Source: Geobacter sp.
GTDB taxonomy: Bacteria > Desulfobacterota > Desulfuromonadia > Geobacterales > Pseudopelobacteraceae
Length of the DNA: 64,000 bases
Reading direction: 5' to 3'
NCBI GenBank assembly: GCA_009684515.1
Contig: WKKS01000003.1
Location: forward strand, 1-64,000
Below, piece by piece: positions 35,948 to 45,087 of the stretch (position 1 is the first letter of the stretch; every line of letters starts with the position of its first letter). The notes below the pieces were generated by a model. It was not told where the DNA came from. It made no database searches and saw nothing but the letters and a program-made list of their open reading frames with translations. Made by a program: the position numbers and the translations under genes.

Positions 35948-35981
35948 TTAATAGCCCTCTTTTAATGCAGAGGGCTATTAA
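35948..35981 (-). terminator. terminator of nadB
   Basis: TTAATAGCCCTCT pairs perfectly with AGAGGGCTATTAA around an 8-base loop, followed on the minus strand by TTATTTC. It separates nadB from the giant exported protein gene. Confidence 0.8.
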
Positions 35982-36009
35982 TTCCAACAGTAAATCAGTG
36001 TGTTGTGGC

Positions 36010-37620
36010 TCAGAATTTCTTCTTGATAAAGCTATCCTTCTTGCCGTTCAGATCATCCCGTTCCGGGTAGTCTATTGTGTAATGCAAGCCACGCGATTCT
36101 TTTCTCATCTGGGCACAGGAAACAATCAGTTCCGCCACCGTGGATATGTTGCGTAGTTCAATCAGGTCGGAGGTGATGTTGAAATTCCAATAGTATTCTT
36201 CGATCTCGCCCTGAATCATTTTGATACGGTTCATAGCTCTTGCCAGGCGTTTGTCCGAGCGAACTATGCCGACGTAATTCCACATGGTGCGGCGAATTTC
36301 GTCCCAGTTTTGGGACACAACCACCATCTCATCGCTGTTGGTGGCAATTCCGCTGTCCCAGGCCGGAATATCGCGCTGGTCCAGTTGCAACGACTTTAGG
36401 GCTTCACTGGAGTGCCTGAAAGCTCTCCCTGCGAAAACAGCCGCTTCCAGCAGAGAGTTGCTGGCAAGTCGGTTGGCACCGTGCAGACCGGTAAAAGCGG
36501 CTTCGCCGATTGCATACAGGCCTGGAATGTCTGTTTCTGCCTCATTATTGACCGCAACGCCACCGCACAGATAATGTGCGGCAGGAACAACCGGCAGCCA
36601 CTCCTTGGTCATATCCAGGCCAAATTCCATACAGGTCTGGTAAATGTTTGGAAACCGCTCGCGCACAACGTCGGCGGGTTCATGGGTTATATCCAGAAAA
36701 ACGCAGTCATCACCGCTGGTTTTCATTTCGTTATCGATGGCTCTGGCAACGATGTCGCGCGGAGCGAGATCCCTCAGTTTGTGATATTTCTCCATAAAGG
36801 CGGTGCCGTCACGGCGGCGCAGAATGGCGCCCTCACCACGTACCGCTTCCGAGATCAGAAACGATTTTGCCAATGGATGGAAGAGGGTGGTAGGGTGGAA
36901 CTGCATGAATTCCATATTGGCGACCGTCGCCCCTGCCCGGTAGGCCATTGCGACACCGTCTCCGGATGCGACATCAGGATTGCAGGTGTACAGGTAAACC
37001 TTACCCGCGCCACCGCTGGCGAGAAGTGTGATTTTGGAAGAGAATGTCACTACTTTGTCATTGTTGATGTCGAGCGCGTAGGCTCCCAGACACCGGTTTT
37101 GTTCTGTTGTGCTTGATTCAGTCTGGAGTCGCTCGATCTTGGCGGACGTAATCAGGTCAATAGCAATATGATGCTCGTAGACCTGAATGTTTGGATGTTG
37201 GAGCGCCGCCTCTACCAGGGCTCGCTCGATCTCGCGACCGGTGATGTCTTCGGAATGCAGAATCCTTCTTGCGCTGTGTCCGCCTTCCCTGGTCAGGTCA
37301 TATTTCTCCCCACTTGTTGTGAATTTGACCCCCCATTCAATCAGGTTGCGGATAGTTTGCGGTCCTTCTTCTACCACCATTCTGACGACATCTTCATGGC
37401 AAATACCGGCTCCTGCCACCAGGGTGTCTTCCACGTGTGCGTCAAAGGAATCTTCCGCTGAAAATACAGAGGCAATTCCACCCTGAGCGTACTTTGTGGC
37501 GGATTCGGAAATATCACGTTTGGTGACAATGGCGACGCTGCCGTGGTCTGCTGCCTGGAGTGCAAATGAAAGGCCGGCAATGCCGCTGCCGATTACCAGG
37601 AAATCACTTTCTATACGCAT
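36010..37620 (-). CDS. nadB: L-aspartate oxidase
   Basis: NadB oxidises L-aspartate to iminoaspartate for quinolinate and NAD synthesis, using FAD and oxygen or fumarate. The FAD-binding GSGIAGLSFALQ, the ATKYAQGGIAS region, HSARRILHSEDITGREIE, FMQFHPTT and the CGGVAVN and GANRLASNSLLEA motifs distinguish this fumarate-reductase-family flavoprotein as aspartate oxidase. 536 residues, the usual length. A consensus promoter sits 40-70 bases upstream and a terminator follows, so it stands alone; nadA and nadC are not adjacent. In an anaerobe fumarate is the likely acceptor. Confidence 0.96.
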   Translation of the reverse strand: MRIESDFLVIGSGIAGLSFALQAADHGSVAIVTKRDISESATKYAQGGIASVFSAEDSFDAHVEDTLVAGAGICHEDVVRMVVEEGPQTIRNLIEWGVKFTTSGEKYDLTREGGHSARRILHSEDITGREIERALVEAALQHPNIQVYEHHIAIDLITSAKIERLQTESSTTEQNRCLGAYALDINNDKVVTFSSKITLLASGGAGKVYLYTCNPDVASGDGVAMAYRAGATVANMEFMQFHPTTLFHPLAKSFLISEAVRGEGAILRRRDGTAFMEKYHKLRDLAPRDIVARAIDNEMKTSGDDCVFLDITHEPADVVRERFPNIYQTCMEFGLDMTKEWLPVVPAAHYLCGGVAVNNEAETDIPGLYAIGEAAFTGLHGANRLASNSLLEAAVFAGRAFRHSSEALKSLQLDQRDIPAWDSGIATNSDEMVVVSQNWDEIRRTMWNYVGIVRSDKRLARAMNRIKMIQGEIEEYYWNFNITSDLIELRNISTVAELIVSCAQMRKESRGLHYTIDYPERDDLNGKKDSFIKKKF

Positions 37621-37661
37621 GGATGAGGTTCCCTTCTTGGTTGTGTATACAGGAAGCGCGG

Positions 37662-37690
37662 ATTATTCTCCTGTGCGATCATTTTGTCAA
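37662..37690 (-). promoter_or_regulatory. promoter of nadB
   Basis: TTGACA (37685-37690), a 17-base spacer and AATAAT (37662-37667) on the minus strand, 11 of 12 consensus bases. An NrtR or NadQ site was not recognised. Confidence 0.7.
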
Positions 37691-37801
37691 GCGAAGAGGA
37701 TAAATGTTTCCAATCTCTATCTCGATTTCATGTCGATTAATAACAATAGAAAAAATCAGCTGTGAGCTTGTTTTGATTTGAGTAAAATTGTTGTTGGCAT
37801 A

Positions 37802-37850
37802 TGCCCGCATTTTTAAAGAAATTGCTTTCTGCGGGCAGTTTTAGTATAGT
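37802..37850 (+). promoter_or_regulatory. iorAB upstream palindrome and promoter
   Basis: TGCCCGCA (37802-37809) and TGCGGGCA (37830-37837) form an inverted repeat with an inner AAAG/CTTT. It overlaps a candidate promoter TTGCTT (37822-37827)-N17-TATAGT (37845-37850), about 50 bases before iorA. Overlap of the two suggests an operator for a repressor, but the regulator is unknown. Confidence 0.45.
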
Positions 37851-37898
37851 GCGCAACCTGAATTTTCATTACAACACAGTGCTACAAGGATCCAATTG

Positions 37899-39659
37899 AT
37901 GAAAGAAATTCTATCCGGCAACGAAGCCATTGCCCGCGGAGCTTATGAAGCGGGTTGCCTTGTGGCCTGCGCTTACCCAGGAACCCCTTCCACCGAGATT
38001 CTCGAAAATGCCATCAAGTACAAGGAAATTGATTCATCCTGGTCGCCCAACGAAAAAGTGTCACTTGAGGTAGCTATTGGCGCATCTTTCGGCGGTGGTC
38101 GAGCGCTCTGTACAATGAAACACGTCGGAGTCAACGTGGCGGCAGATCCGCTCTTCACCCTTGCTTATACTGGAGTAAGGGGAGGATTGGTGCTGGTGGT
38201 GGCGGATGACCCTGAAATGCACTCATCCCAAAATGAGCAGGATAGCCGCAACTATGCCCGTTTTGCCAAAGTTCCCATGCTGGAGCCGTCCGATTCGCAG
38301 GAATGCAAGGAATTCACCAAGCTAGCATTCGAACTCTCTGAACAATATGACATGCCGGTCATGCTCAGAAGTTGCACCCGGATTTCCCATGGCAAGTCTA
38401 TAGTAGAACTTGGTGAGCGGATCACTGACCTGCCAACTCCGAAACTTCAAAAAAACCCCGCCAAACTGGTAATGCTGCCAGGTAATGCCCGCGTTCGTCA
38501 CCCGATGGTTGAAGCCTCCCTGTTGAAGCTTTCTCAGGACGGGACAAAAATGGCCATCAATCGTTCCGAACTGCGGGACAAGTCGGTTGGAATAATTACT
38601 TCCGGCGTTTGTTACCAGTATGTACGCGAGGTCATGCCGGATGCTTCAACTCTCAAGCTGGGTATGGTTCATCCGTTGCCGCAAGAACTGATTCGCGAGT
38701 TTGCCGCCCAGGTTGACAAAATTTATGTTGTTGAGGAGCTGGACCCATTTATCGAGATGCAGGTCAAAGCTATGGGTATCAACGCAATCGGCAAAGATAT
38801 TATCTCGCAGTGCGGCGAACTGACACCCGGGCGTCTCCGCACGGCTTTTGGTCTCCCGCAGAATCTGGCGAGTCAGCCGGAGAAACTTCCAGGGCGTCCG
38901 CCAAACATGTGCCCAGGCTGTCCACACCGCGGAGTGTTTTATGCGCTTAACCAGCTCAAAGCCTATGTAACCGGCGACATCGGTTGTTACACACTCGGTT
39001 TTATGCCGCCGCTCTCTGCCATGGACACCTGTGTCTGCATGGGGGCCTCAATCGGTATGGCAACCGGCGTAACCAAGGTAGTGTCGGACGATGAGAAGAA
39101 AAAAGTGGTGGCCGTTATTGGTGATTCCACTTTCCTGCATACCGGTATCAATGGTCTGATGGATATGGTCTACAACAACTCGACTGCTACGGTGGTCATT
39201 CTCGACAACAGCATAACTGCCATGACCGGCAGGCAGGATAATCCGGCGACAGGTTTTACACTGATGGACGACCCGGCCCACGCCGTTGACATCCCGCTGC
39301 TCTGCAAGGCTGTCGGGGTAAAGAATATCCGTATCGTTAATCCGCTTGACCTGGAGGAAACCAAACGGGTTCTGGCGGAAGAGATGGAAAGACCGGAAAC
39401 ATCGGTTGTAATCACAAACAAGCCCTGTGTATTGATCAAACGTGAGAATGTCTATCAAAGAGGGCAAGTCTACAGCGTGGACGAGGATGAATGCTTGGGT
39501 TGCCGTGCCTGTCTCAAAATTGGTTGTCCTGCTATCGAATGGCGACCGGCAGACGATGGTTCCAAAAAAGGTAAGGCTCATATTGACTCGCTGCTTTGCA
39601 ATGGCTGCGACGTTTGCCGCCAGCTGTGCAAGTTTGATGCTATCGGGAGTAAAAAATGA
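37899..39659 (+). CDS. iorA: indolepyruvate:ferredoxin oxidoreductase, alpha subunit
   Basis: IorA, with IorB, oxidatively decarboxylates aryl pyruvates from aromatic amino acids to aryl-acetyl-CoA with ferredoxin as electron acceptor. The N-terminal pyruvate-oxidoreductase-type domain (EAGCLVACAYPGTPSTEI), the TPP-binding domain (MCPGCPHRGVFYAL, GDIGCYTLG, VIGDSTFLHTGINGL) and a C-terminal ferredoxin domain with two 4Fe-4S motifs (CLGCRACLKIGCP and CNGCDVCRQLCKFD) are in order. 586 residues from the ATG at 37899 (AAGGA upstream; a TTG at 37896 is less likely). Its stop overlaps iorB. The context with paaK supports amino-acid oxidation. Confidence 0.95.
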   Translation: MKEILSGNEAIARGAYEAGCLVACAYPGTPSTEILENAIKYKEIDSSWSPNEKVSLEVAIGASFGGGRALCTMKHVGVNVAADPLFTLAYTGVRGGLVLVVADDPEMHSSQNEQDSRNYARFAKVPMLEPSDSQECKEFTKLAFELSEQYDMPVMLRSCTRISHGKSIVELGERITDLPTPKLQKNPAKLVMLPGNARVRHPMVEASLLKLSQDGTKMAINRSELRDKSVGIITSGVCYQYVREVMPDASTLKLGMVHPLPQELIREFAAQVDKIYVVEELDPFIEMQVKAMGINAIGKDIISQCGELTPGRLRTAFGLPQNLASQPEKLPGRPPNMCPGCPHRGVFYALNQLKAYVTGDIGCYTLGFMPPLSAMDTCVCMGASIGMATGVTKVVSDDEKKKVVAVIGDSTFLHTGINGLMDMVYNNSTATVVILDNSITAMTGRQDNPATGFTLMDDPAHAVDIPLLCKAVGVKNIRIVNPLDLEETKRVLAEEMERPETSVVITNKPCVLIKRENVYQRGQVYSVDEDECLGCRACLKIGCPAIEWRPADDGSKKGKAHIDSLLCNGCDVCRQLCKFDAIGSKK

Positions 39660-40237
39660 ACGAACAGATAAAGAATATTCTTCTGGTAGGAGTCGGCGGG
39701 CAGGGTATTTTGCTGGCATCCGAAATACTTTCCGAAGCGGCAATGCTGGCCGGTTTTGACGTCAAAAAAAGCGAAATTCACGGCATGTCCCAGCGTGGCG
39801 GCAGCGTTGTATCCCACGTTCGTTACGGCAAAGAGGTCTTTTCGCCGATAGTACCGGAAGGTGAGGGGGATATTCTGTTCGGATTCGAGTTGATGGAAAC
39901 CTGTCGCTCGCTTCCGCTTCTGAAGGCTGGTGGCGCAGTGGTTGCCAACGATCTGCAGATATCGCCACCGTCCGTGCTGATGGGTCATGAGGTATATCCT
40001 GAAGGTCTGGTGGAAAATATCAAAACTAGATTCCCTGATCTCTTACTGCTTGACGGGCAGCAGATGGCCGAGCAGGCCGGCAACGTCAAGGCCGCCAACA
40101 CGGTTTTGCTCGGAGCTGTTTCCAAAAGGCTTGATATCCCTGAGCAGTTCTGGATAAAGGCATTGGAAAAAATGGTGCCGTCCAAGGCTGTTGAAATAAA
40201 CAAGAAGGCTTTTCTGATGGGAAGGGCTTGTAAATGA
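39656..40237 (+). CDS. iorB: indolepyruvate:ferredoxin oxidoreductase, beta subunit
   Basis: The small subunit of the aryl-pyruvate oxidoreductase, 193 residues, belonging to the pyruvate-oxidoreductase gamma-domain family: NILLVGVGGQGILLASEILSEAA at the start, SEIHGMSQRGGSVVSHVRYG and GAVSKRLDIPEQFWIKAL later. It forms the CoA/keto-acid site with IorA. The ATG overlaps the iorA stop by 4 bases (ATGA), and its own stop overlaps the carbonic anhydrase start the same way, giving a tightly coupled three-gene unit. Confidence 0.95.
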   Translation: MNEQIKNILLVGVGGQGILLASEILSEAAMLAGFDVKKSEIHGMSQRGGSVVSHVRYGKEVFSPIVPEGEGDILFGFELMETCRSLPLLKAGGAVVANDLQISPPSVLMGHEVYPEGLVENIKTRFPDLLLLDGQQMAEQAGNVKAANTVLLGAVSKRLDIPEQFWIKALEKMVPSKAVEINKKAFLMGRACK

Positions 40238-40809
40238 CACGTCTCGATGTGATCATTGCCGCCAACAAAAACTTTGTGAAGCCGGATGCATTTACGCCGC
40301 TTCCCAAGGCTCCCCAAAAACAGCTGGCGATATTTACCTGCATGGATACCAGGCTGGTGGATTTCCTGGAACCTGCCATGGGGCTTAAACGTGGTGAGGC
40401 CAAGGTTATCAAGAATGCCGGCAATACGATCGTCGATCCCATGTCTGGAACTATTATACGCAGCCTGGTGGCTGGCATCTTCATGCTTGGAGTTGACGAA
40501 GTCATCGTGATCGGCCACAGGGACTGTGGTATGGCACAAATTGATGCCGATTCGATCAAGCGGGACATGATGAGTCGTGGCATCTCACCCGATATCATTG
40601 ATATTCATATTCCAGACCTGAAACAGTGGCTGGGAATCTTTGCCCATCCAGTGGAAAACGTTGAACGTGTGGTTAAGATTATCAGGCATAACCCATTGAT
40701 ACCGAAGGATGTTCCGATACATGGACTTCTGTTCTGTCCGAACGATGGTCACCTTGATGTTGTCGTAAACGGCTACACCCAGGAAAGCTTTGCGTCAGAT
40801 CTTGTATAA
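40234..40809 (+). CDS. beta-class carbonic anhydrase-like protein
   Basis: A 191-residue member of the beta carbonic anhydrase family, which interconverts CO2 and bicarbonate at a zinc site. Ligands are visible: first Cys with its Asp-Arg dyad in TCMDTRL, and His and second Cys in VIGHRDCGMAQ. NAGNTIVDP also matches. It is cotranslated with iorB, which releases CO2 by decarboxylation, so it may trap or recycle that CO2; that link is inference. It is close to the short prokaryotic plant-type-like clade, and the C-terminal half (FAHPVENVERVVKIIRHNPLIP) is typical. Confidence 0.9.
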   Translation: MTRLDVIIAANKNFVKPDAFTPLPKAPQKQLAIFTCMDTRLVDFLEPAMGLKRGEAKVIKNAGNTIVDPMSGTIIRSLVAGIFMLGVDEVIVIGHRDCGMAQIDADSIKRDMMSRGISPDIIDIHIPDLKQWLGIFAHPVENVERVVKIIRHNPLIPKDVPIHGLLFCPNDGHLDVVVNGYTQESFASDLV

Positions 40810-40831
40810 TATCCCAACGAGGTAATGTTGT

Positions 40832-42133
40832 ATGTTCTTCAACGAGGAATTTGAAACGCTGCCAAGACTGGCTCTGGAAGCACTACAGCTAAAGCGGCTT
40901 CAGAATGTACTTGAACGTGTATATGCCAACGTACCGTTTTACAAATCATCCTTTGCAAAAAAAGGCGTGAAACCGTCAGATGTAAAATGCCTTGACGACC
41001 TGCAGCGCCTGCCATTCACAACCAAGCAGGATATGCGTGATTCATATCCATATGACCTGTTCGCCGCTCCTATGGAAGAGATCGTCCGTATTCATGCTTC
41101 CAGCGGCACCACTGGCAAACCGACCGTGGTCGGCTATACCCATAAAGATATCTCGACCTGGACTGATCTGATGGCGCGTTCATTCGTAGCTGCCGGGGCA
41201 CACAAGGGAGATATTATCCATAATGCCTACGGATACGGTCTATTCACCGGAGGACTGGGCGCCCACTATGGTGCCGAACGTTTGGGTGCGTCGGTTATAC
41301 CGATCTCAGGTGGCAATACCAAGCGTCAGATAATGATCATGCAGGATTTTGGTTCAACAGTTTTGACCTGTACCCCCTCGTATTCACTGTTTATGGCGGA
41401 AGAAGCGAAGGCCGAAGGGGTTGATTTCAAAAATCTCAAGCTGAGAGTCGGAATCTTTGGTGCTGAACCATGGTCGGAAACGATGCGTGACGAGATAGAA
41501 AACAAGCTTAACCTTTCTGCGATTGACATCTATGGCCTGTCCGAGATCATGGGACCGGGAGTTGCGATAGAGTGCATGGAAGCCAAGAAGGGCCTGCATA
41601 TCTGGGAGGATCATTTTATTCCCGAAATTATCAACCCTGAGACCGGTGAGCGACTGCCGGAAGGGGAACGCGGCGAACTGGTCATTACCACAATCACCAA
41701 GCAGGGTATTCCTCTGATCCGTTACCGGACACGCGACATTACCAGTCTGACCTACGAACCATGCATTTGCGGCCGTACCCACGCCAGAATAGCCCGAATG
41801 AGCGGTCGCTCCGACGATATGCTGATCATTCGTGGCGTGAATGTCTTTCCGTCTCAGATCGAAGCGGTTCTGGTCGGTATTGAGGGGATTGAACCGCACT
41901 ACATGCTGATTGTTGATCGCCAGGGTACTCTGGATACTTTAACTGTCCAGGTTGAGGTAAGTGAACAGCTGTTTTCAGATGAGATTAAGGTTTTGCAGGC
42001 ATTGTCACGACGGGTTGAAAAGGAAATCAAGGATATGCTGGGTGTAACCTGTACTGCGAAACTTGTGGAACCCAAGACAATTCAGCGTAGTGAGGGAAAG
42101 GCCAAGCGGGTAACTGATAATCGCCATTTGTAA
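40832..42133 (+). CDS. paaK: phenylacetate-CoA ligase
   Basis: PaaK activates phenylacetate and related aryl acetates with ATP and CoA. It is an adenylate-forming enzyme of 433 residues: the P-loop-like [14 protein letters not shown], the substrate region [31 protein letters not shown], the A5-A8 block [10 protein letters not shown] and the C-terminal [12 protein letters not shown] and KRVTDNRHL are in order. GAGG lies upstream of the ATG. Position after iorAB suggests that it salvages free aryl acetates to CoA thioesters. Here the C-terminal AMP_C2 domain is complete, so it should be active. Confidence 0.95.
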   Translation: MFFNEEFETLPRLALEALQLKRLQNVLERVYANVPFYKSSFAKKGVKPSDVKCLDDLQRLPFTTKQDMRDSYPYDLFAAPMEEIVRIHASSGTTGKPTVVGYTHKDISTWTDLMARSFVAAGAHKGDIIHNAYGYGLFTGGLGAHYGAERLGASVIPISGGNTKRQIMIMQDFGSTVLTCTPSYSLFMAEEAKAEGVDFKNLKLRVGIFGAEPWSETMRDEIENKLNLSAIDIYGLSEIMGPGVAIECMEAKKGLHIWEDHFIPEIINPETGERLPEGERGELVITTITKQGIPLIRYRTRDITSLTYEPCICGRTHARIARMSGRSDDMLIIRGVNVFPSQIEAVLVGIEGIEPHYMLIVDRQGTLDTLTVQVEVSEQLFSDEIKVLQALSRRVEKEIKDMLGVTCTAKLVEPKTIQRSEGKAKRVTDNRHL

Positions 42134-42193
42134 GATAGGTCCTGTGTCGGTTCGAATCAGGCAAACACAATGCATGTCCCCATGGGAGGAATC

Positions 42194-42625
42194 ATGAAAG
42201 TTGAACAAATATCTATCTTTATTGAAAACAAATCTGGCCGTCTGGCCGAAATTACACGAGTGCTGGGTGAGGCCGGCATAAATATCAGGACATTATCTCT
42301 GGCCGACACATCTGACTTTGGCATCCTGCGTCTGATAGTCGATGACGGAGTGAAGGCTAAGACTGTTTTGAAGGAAAATGGTTTTACCGTCAATATGACC
42401 GAGGTTGTGGCGGTGGAAGTGCCGGACACTCCCGGCGGTCTTTCTTCAATTCTGCAGGTATTGGATAAACAACAGATTAATGTGGAATATATGTACGCAT
42501 TTGTTGAACGCTGCGCCGGCAATGCCGTAATCATCTTCCGTTTTGATGAAACCGATAAGGCCATATCCGTGTTAAAAGCTGAAAACTTTAATGTTCTTGA
42601 AGGTGAACGCCTTTACGGCATGTAG
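42194..42625 (+). CDS. tandem ACT-domain protein
   Basis: A 143-residue protein of two ACT domains: [36 protein letters not shown] (first) and [33 protein letters not shown] (second). ACT domains bind amino acids, usually as dimers. No enzyme or DNA-binding part is attached, so it probably acts as an amino-acid sensor or effector for the operon. The ATG at 42194 follows GGGAGG; the frame extends 8 residues upstream without a site. It sits between paaK and the livK genes, as in other Geobacter-type clusters of this kind. Confidence 0.88.
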   Translation: MKVEQISIFIENKSGRLAEITRVLGEAGINIRTLSLADTSDFGILRLIVDDGVKAKTVLKENGFTVNMTEVVAVEVPDTPGGLSSILQVLDKQQINVEYMYAFVERCAGNAVIIFRFDETDKAISVLKAENFNVLEGERLYGM

Positions 42626-42649
42626 GCACCATTTTGACTGGAGGTTACA

Positions 42650-43792
42650 ATGAAAAAGATTTTTGCGGTTTGCGGTATGGTCTGTACTCTTCTGATGTAC
42701 GCAACAATGTCGTTTGCATCCGGTACTGTCAAGATCGGCGCCCTGTTTGCCGTGACTGGTCCAGCATCGTTTCTGGGTGAACCCGAAAAAAAGACTCTTG
42801 AACTGCTGGTTAAAGAAGCTAACGACAAAGGCGGTATCAACGGTATGAAGCTGGAAGCGGTTATCTACGATACCACTGGTGACGCTACCAAAGCTGTACA
42901 GCTGGCCACCAAGCTGATCAAGGACGATAAAGTTTCCATTATCATCGGCCCAAGTACAACCGGCGAGTCAATGGCGGTCATTCCGGTCGCTGAAAAAGAA
43001 AGAATTCCGCTGATCTCCTGTGCCGCCGGTATCAAAATCACCGAACCGGCCAAACATTGGGTTTTTAAAACTCCTGCCAACGACCATGTCGCCGCGGAAA
43101 AAATCCTGAACTACATGGCAAAACATAAGCAAAAGAGTATTGCTTTGCTGACTGTGACTGACGGCTTTGGCGCATCCGGTCGTGAGCAGATCAAGTCACT
43201 TGCCAAACAAAAAGGGTTTGCGATTGTAGCCGATGAAGTGTACGGGCCTAAAGATACCGACATGACCTCCCAGTTGACTAAGATTCGCGGCATAAAGCCG
43301 GATGCAATCATCTGCTGGGGCACCAATCCCGGTCCGGCAGTTATTACAAAAAATGTAAAACAGCTTGGTATCAAGACTCCGCTTTACATGAGCCATGGTG
43401 TTGCTTCCAAGAAATTTATCGAACTGGCCGGTGCCGATTCGGCTGAGGGTGTCATGCTGCCTGCCGGCAAACTGGCCGTTTACGATATGCTGCCAAAAAA
43501 CGATCCACAGTACAAGCTGCTGAAAGAATATGATCTGGCATATAAAAAGGCTTACGGTACCGAGGCTTCTACCTTTGGCGGTTATGCCTATGATGCCTGG
43601 ATGTTGACAAGTGCTGCTATTAAAAAGAGTGGAGCAACTCCTGAAAAAATTCGCAACGGTATTGAACAGACTCAGAAACTGGTCAGTATCTCTGGCATAT
43701 TCAATATGTCAGCCAGGGATCACAATGGACTTGATCTCTCAGCCTTTGAGATGGTCAAAGTCAGCAATGGCGACTGGGCATTGATCAAGTAA
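42650..43792 (+). CDS. branched-chain amino acid ABC transporter substrate-binding protein (copy 1)
   Basis: A LivK/LivJ-type periplasmic receptor of 380 residues. Signal peptide about 1-23 (MYATMSFAS) and the type I binding fold with VKIGALFAVTGPASFLGEP, YDTTGDATKAVQLATKLIKDD, GPSTTGESMAVIPVAE and CAAGIKITEP. It would deliver amino acids to LivHMGF downstream. The next gene is a close paralogue. Residues DGFGASGREQ and YGPKDTDMTSQLTKIRG recur in both. Placement after an ACT-domain gene and PaaK suggests aromatic or branched-chain amino acids as ligands, not proven. Confidence 0.92.
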   Translation: MKKIFAVCGMVCTLLMYATMSFASGTVKIGALFAVTGPASFLGEPEKKTLELLVKEANDKGGINGMKLEAVIYDTTGDATKAVQLATKLIKDDKVSIIIGPSTTGESMAVIPVAEKERIPLISCAAGIKITEPAKHWVFKTPANDHVAAEKILNYMAKHKQKSIALLTVTDGFGASGREQIKSLAKQKGFAIVADEVYGPKDTDMTSQLTKIRGIKPDAIICWGTNPGPAVITKNVKQLGIKTPLYMSHGVASKKFIELAGADSAEGVMLPAGKLAVYDMLPKNDPQYKLLKEYDLAYKKAYGTEASTFGGYAYDAWMLTSAAIKKSGATPEKIRNGIEQTQKLVSISGIFNMSARDHNGLDLSAFEMVKVSNGDWALIK

Positions 43793-43821
43793 TCCAAAAT
43801 CACTTTTCAGGGGGCTAATGT

Positions 43822-44961
43822 ATGAATTGTCGTGTGATTTCTTACCTGTTTGTCGCTGTTACGATAATGTTTTCTACAACCGCACTTGCTGCGGCTCCGA
43901 TTAAAATTGGGGGTCTGTTTGCCGTAACCGGACCGGCGGCCTTTCTTGGTGAACCGGAGCGAAATACTGCCAATATGGTTGTAGATGAGATAAATAAGGC
44001 TGGTGGAGTTAAAGGCCACAAGCTGGAGTTGGTTGTGTACGATACTGCTGGTGATGCAACCAAAGCAGTACAGCTAACCACCAAGTTGATTAAGGATGAT
44101 AAGGTCGTGGCCATTATTGGTCCCAGCACGACCGGAGAAACAATGGCCGTGATTCCAGTCGCAGAAAAACTGCAGGTGCCGCTGATTTCCTGTTCTGCTG
44201 GCAGCAAGATTACCGATCCGGTTAAAAAATGGATATTCAAAACCGCCCAGAATGATTCGCTGGCAGTTGGCAGAATTTACGAATATCTTCAGAAGAGCAA
44301 ACAGACCAATGTGGCGATCCTGTCAGTCTCAGACGGATTTGGCGCTTCAGGTCGAGAGCAGTTGAAAGCACAGGCGGCCAAATACGGAATTAAAATAGTT
44401 TCTGATGATACCTATGGCCCCAAAGATACCGACATGACCGTTCAGCTGACAAAAATACGAGGTTCGCATGTACAAGCAATCATCTGCTGGGGCACTAACC
44501 CCGGACCGGCTGTAATTGCAAAAAATGCTCGCCAATTGGATATAAAAACCCCTATCTTCATGAGCCATGGTGTTTCGTCCAAAAAGTTTATTGAACTGGC
44601 CGGAGAAGCTGCCGAAGGGATCAAGATCCCTTCCGGTAAAGTTGTTGTTGCAGATCAACTTTCCAATTCTGACCATCAGAAAAAATCCTTGATGTCCTTT
44701 GTAAAGGATTACCAGAAACACTATAAAACAGAAGGCGACCATTTTGGGGGGCATGCCTGGGATGCGGTTATGTTGATTAAAAACGCAGTTGAAAAGGGTG
44801 CTGATTCGCCACAATCCATCCGGGACAATCTTGAGAAAACCAGGGGTTTTGCAGGTATTGGCGGCACTTTCAACTATTCGCCCCAAGACCACGCAGGTCT
44901 CGGCAAGGATGCTTTTGTGCTGGTTGAAGTGAAAAACAAAGATTGGGTTGTTGTGAAGTAA
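43822..44961 (+). CDS. branched-chain amino acid ABC transporter substrate-binding protein (copy 2)
   Basis: A second LivK-like receptor, 379 residues, with signal peptide about 1-25 (STTALAAAP). It is paralogous to the gene 30 bases upstream throughout, sharing GPSTTGE, AIICWGTNPGPAVI and MSHGV-SSKKFIELAG, but its ligand-cleft neighbours differ (CSAGSKITDPVKKW, YNY-SPQDHAGLG), as expected of receptors tuned to different amino acids. Both probably share the one LivHMGF permease. Its 3' end is followed by a strong hairpin before livH. Confidence 0.92.
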   Translation: MNCRVISYLFVAVTIMFSTTALAAAPIKIGGLFAVTGPAAFLGEPERNTANMVVDEINKAGGVKGHKLELVVYDTAGDATKAVQLTTKLIKDDKVVAIIGPSTTGETMAVIPVAEKLQVPLISCSAGSKITDPVKKWIFKTAQNDSLAVGRIYEYLQKSKQTNVAILSVSDGFGASGREQLKAQAAKYGIKIVSDDTYGPKDTDMTVQLTKIRGSHVQAIICWGTNPGPAVIAKNARQLDIKTPIFMSHGVSSKKFIELAGEAAEGIKIPSGKVVVADQLSNSDHQKKSLMSFVKDYQKHYKTEGDHFGGHAWDAVMLIKNAVEKGADSPQSIRDNLEKTRGFAGIGGTFNYSPQDHAGLGKDAFVLVEVKNKDWVVVK

Positions 44962-45037
44962 TATTCAACTCTATTTGCTCGTGATTATTCCCTTAACCAG
45001 ATTAAGGAAATGATTGTGTCTGAACAAATAAACTTTT

Positions 45038-45069
45038 ACTGAGAGGCACGGTTCGCCGTGTCTCTCAGT
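45038..45069 (+). repeat. long hairpin with TTCG tetraloop before livH
   Basis: ACTGAGAGGCACGG-TTCG-CCGTGTCTCTCAGT forms a 14-bp stem (one G-T pair) closed by a stable TTCG loop. Only TTTG follows, so full termination is doubtful. It likely stabilises the binding-protein mRNA or attenuates readthrough, making receptors exceed permease. Confidence 0.7.
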
Positions 45070-45087
45070 TTGTTAAGCAGAGGTGAA

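Noticed and set aside
36412-37116. 234-codon plus-strand ORF
   Set aside because: Lies wholly antisense to nadB, whose motifs are continuous through this stretch.
39048-39743. 231-codon minus-strand ORF
   Set aside because: Antisense to iorA and the start of iorB; no start site and no domain.
44347-44892. 181-codon minus-strand ORF
   Set aside because: Antisense shadow of the second LivK-like gene, without start signals.
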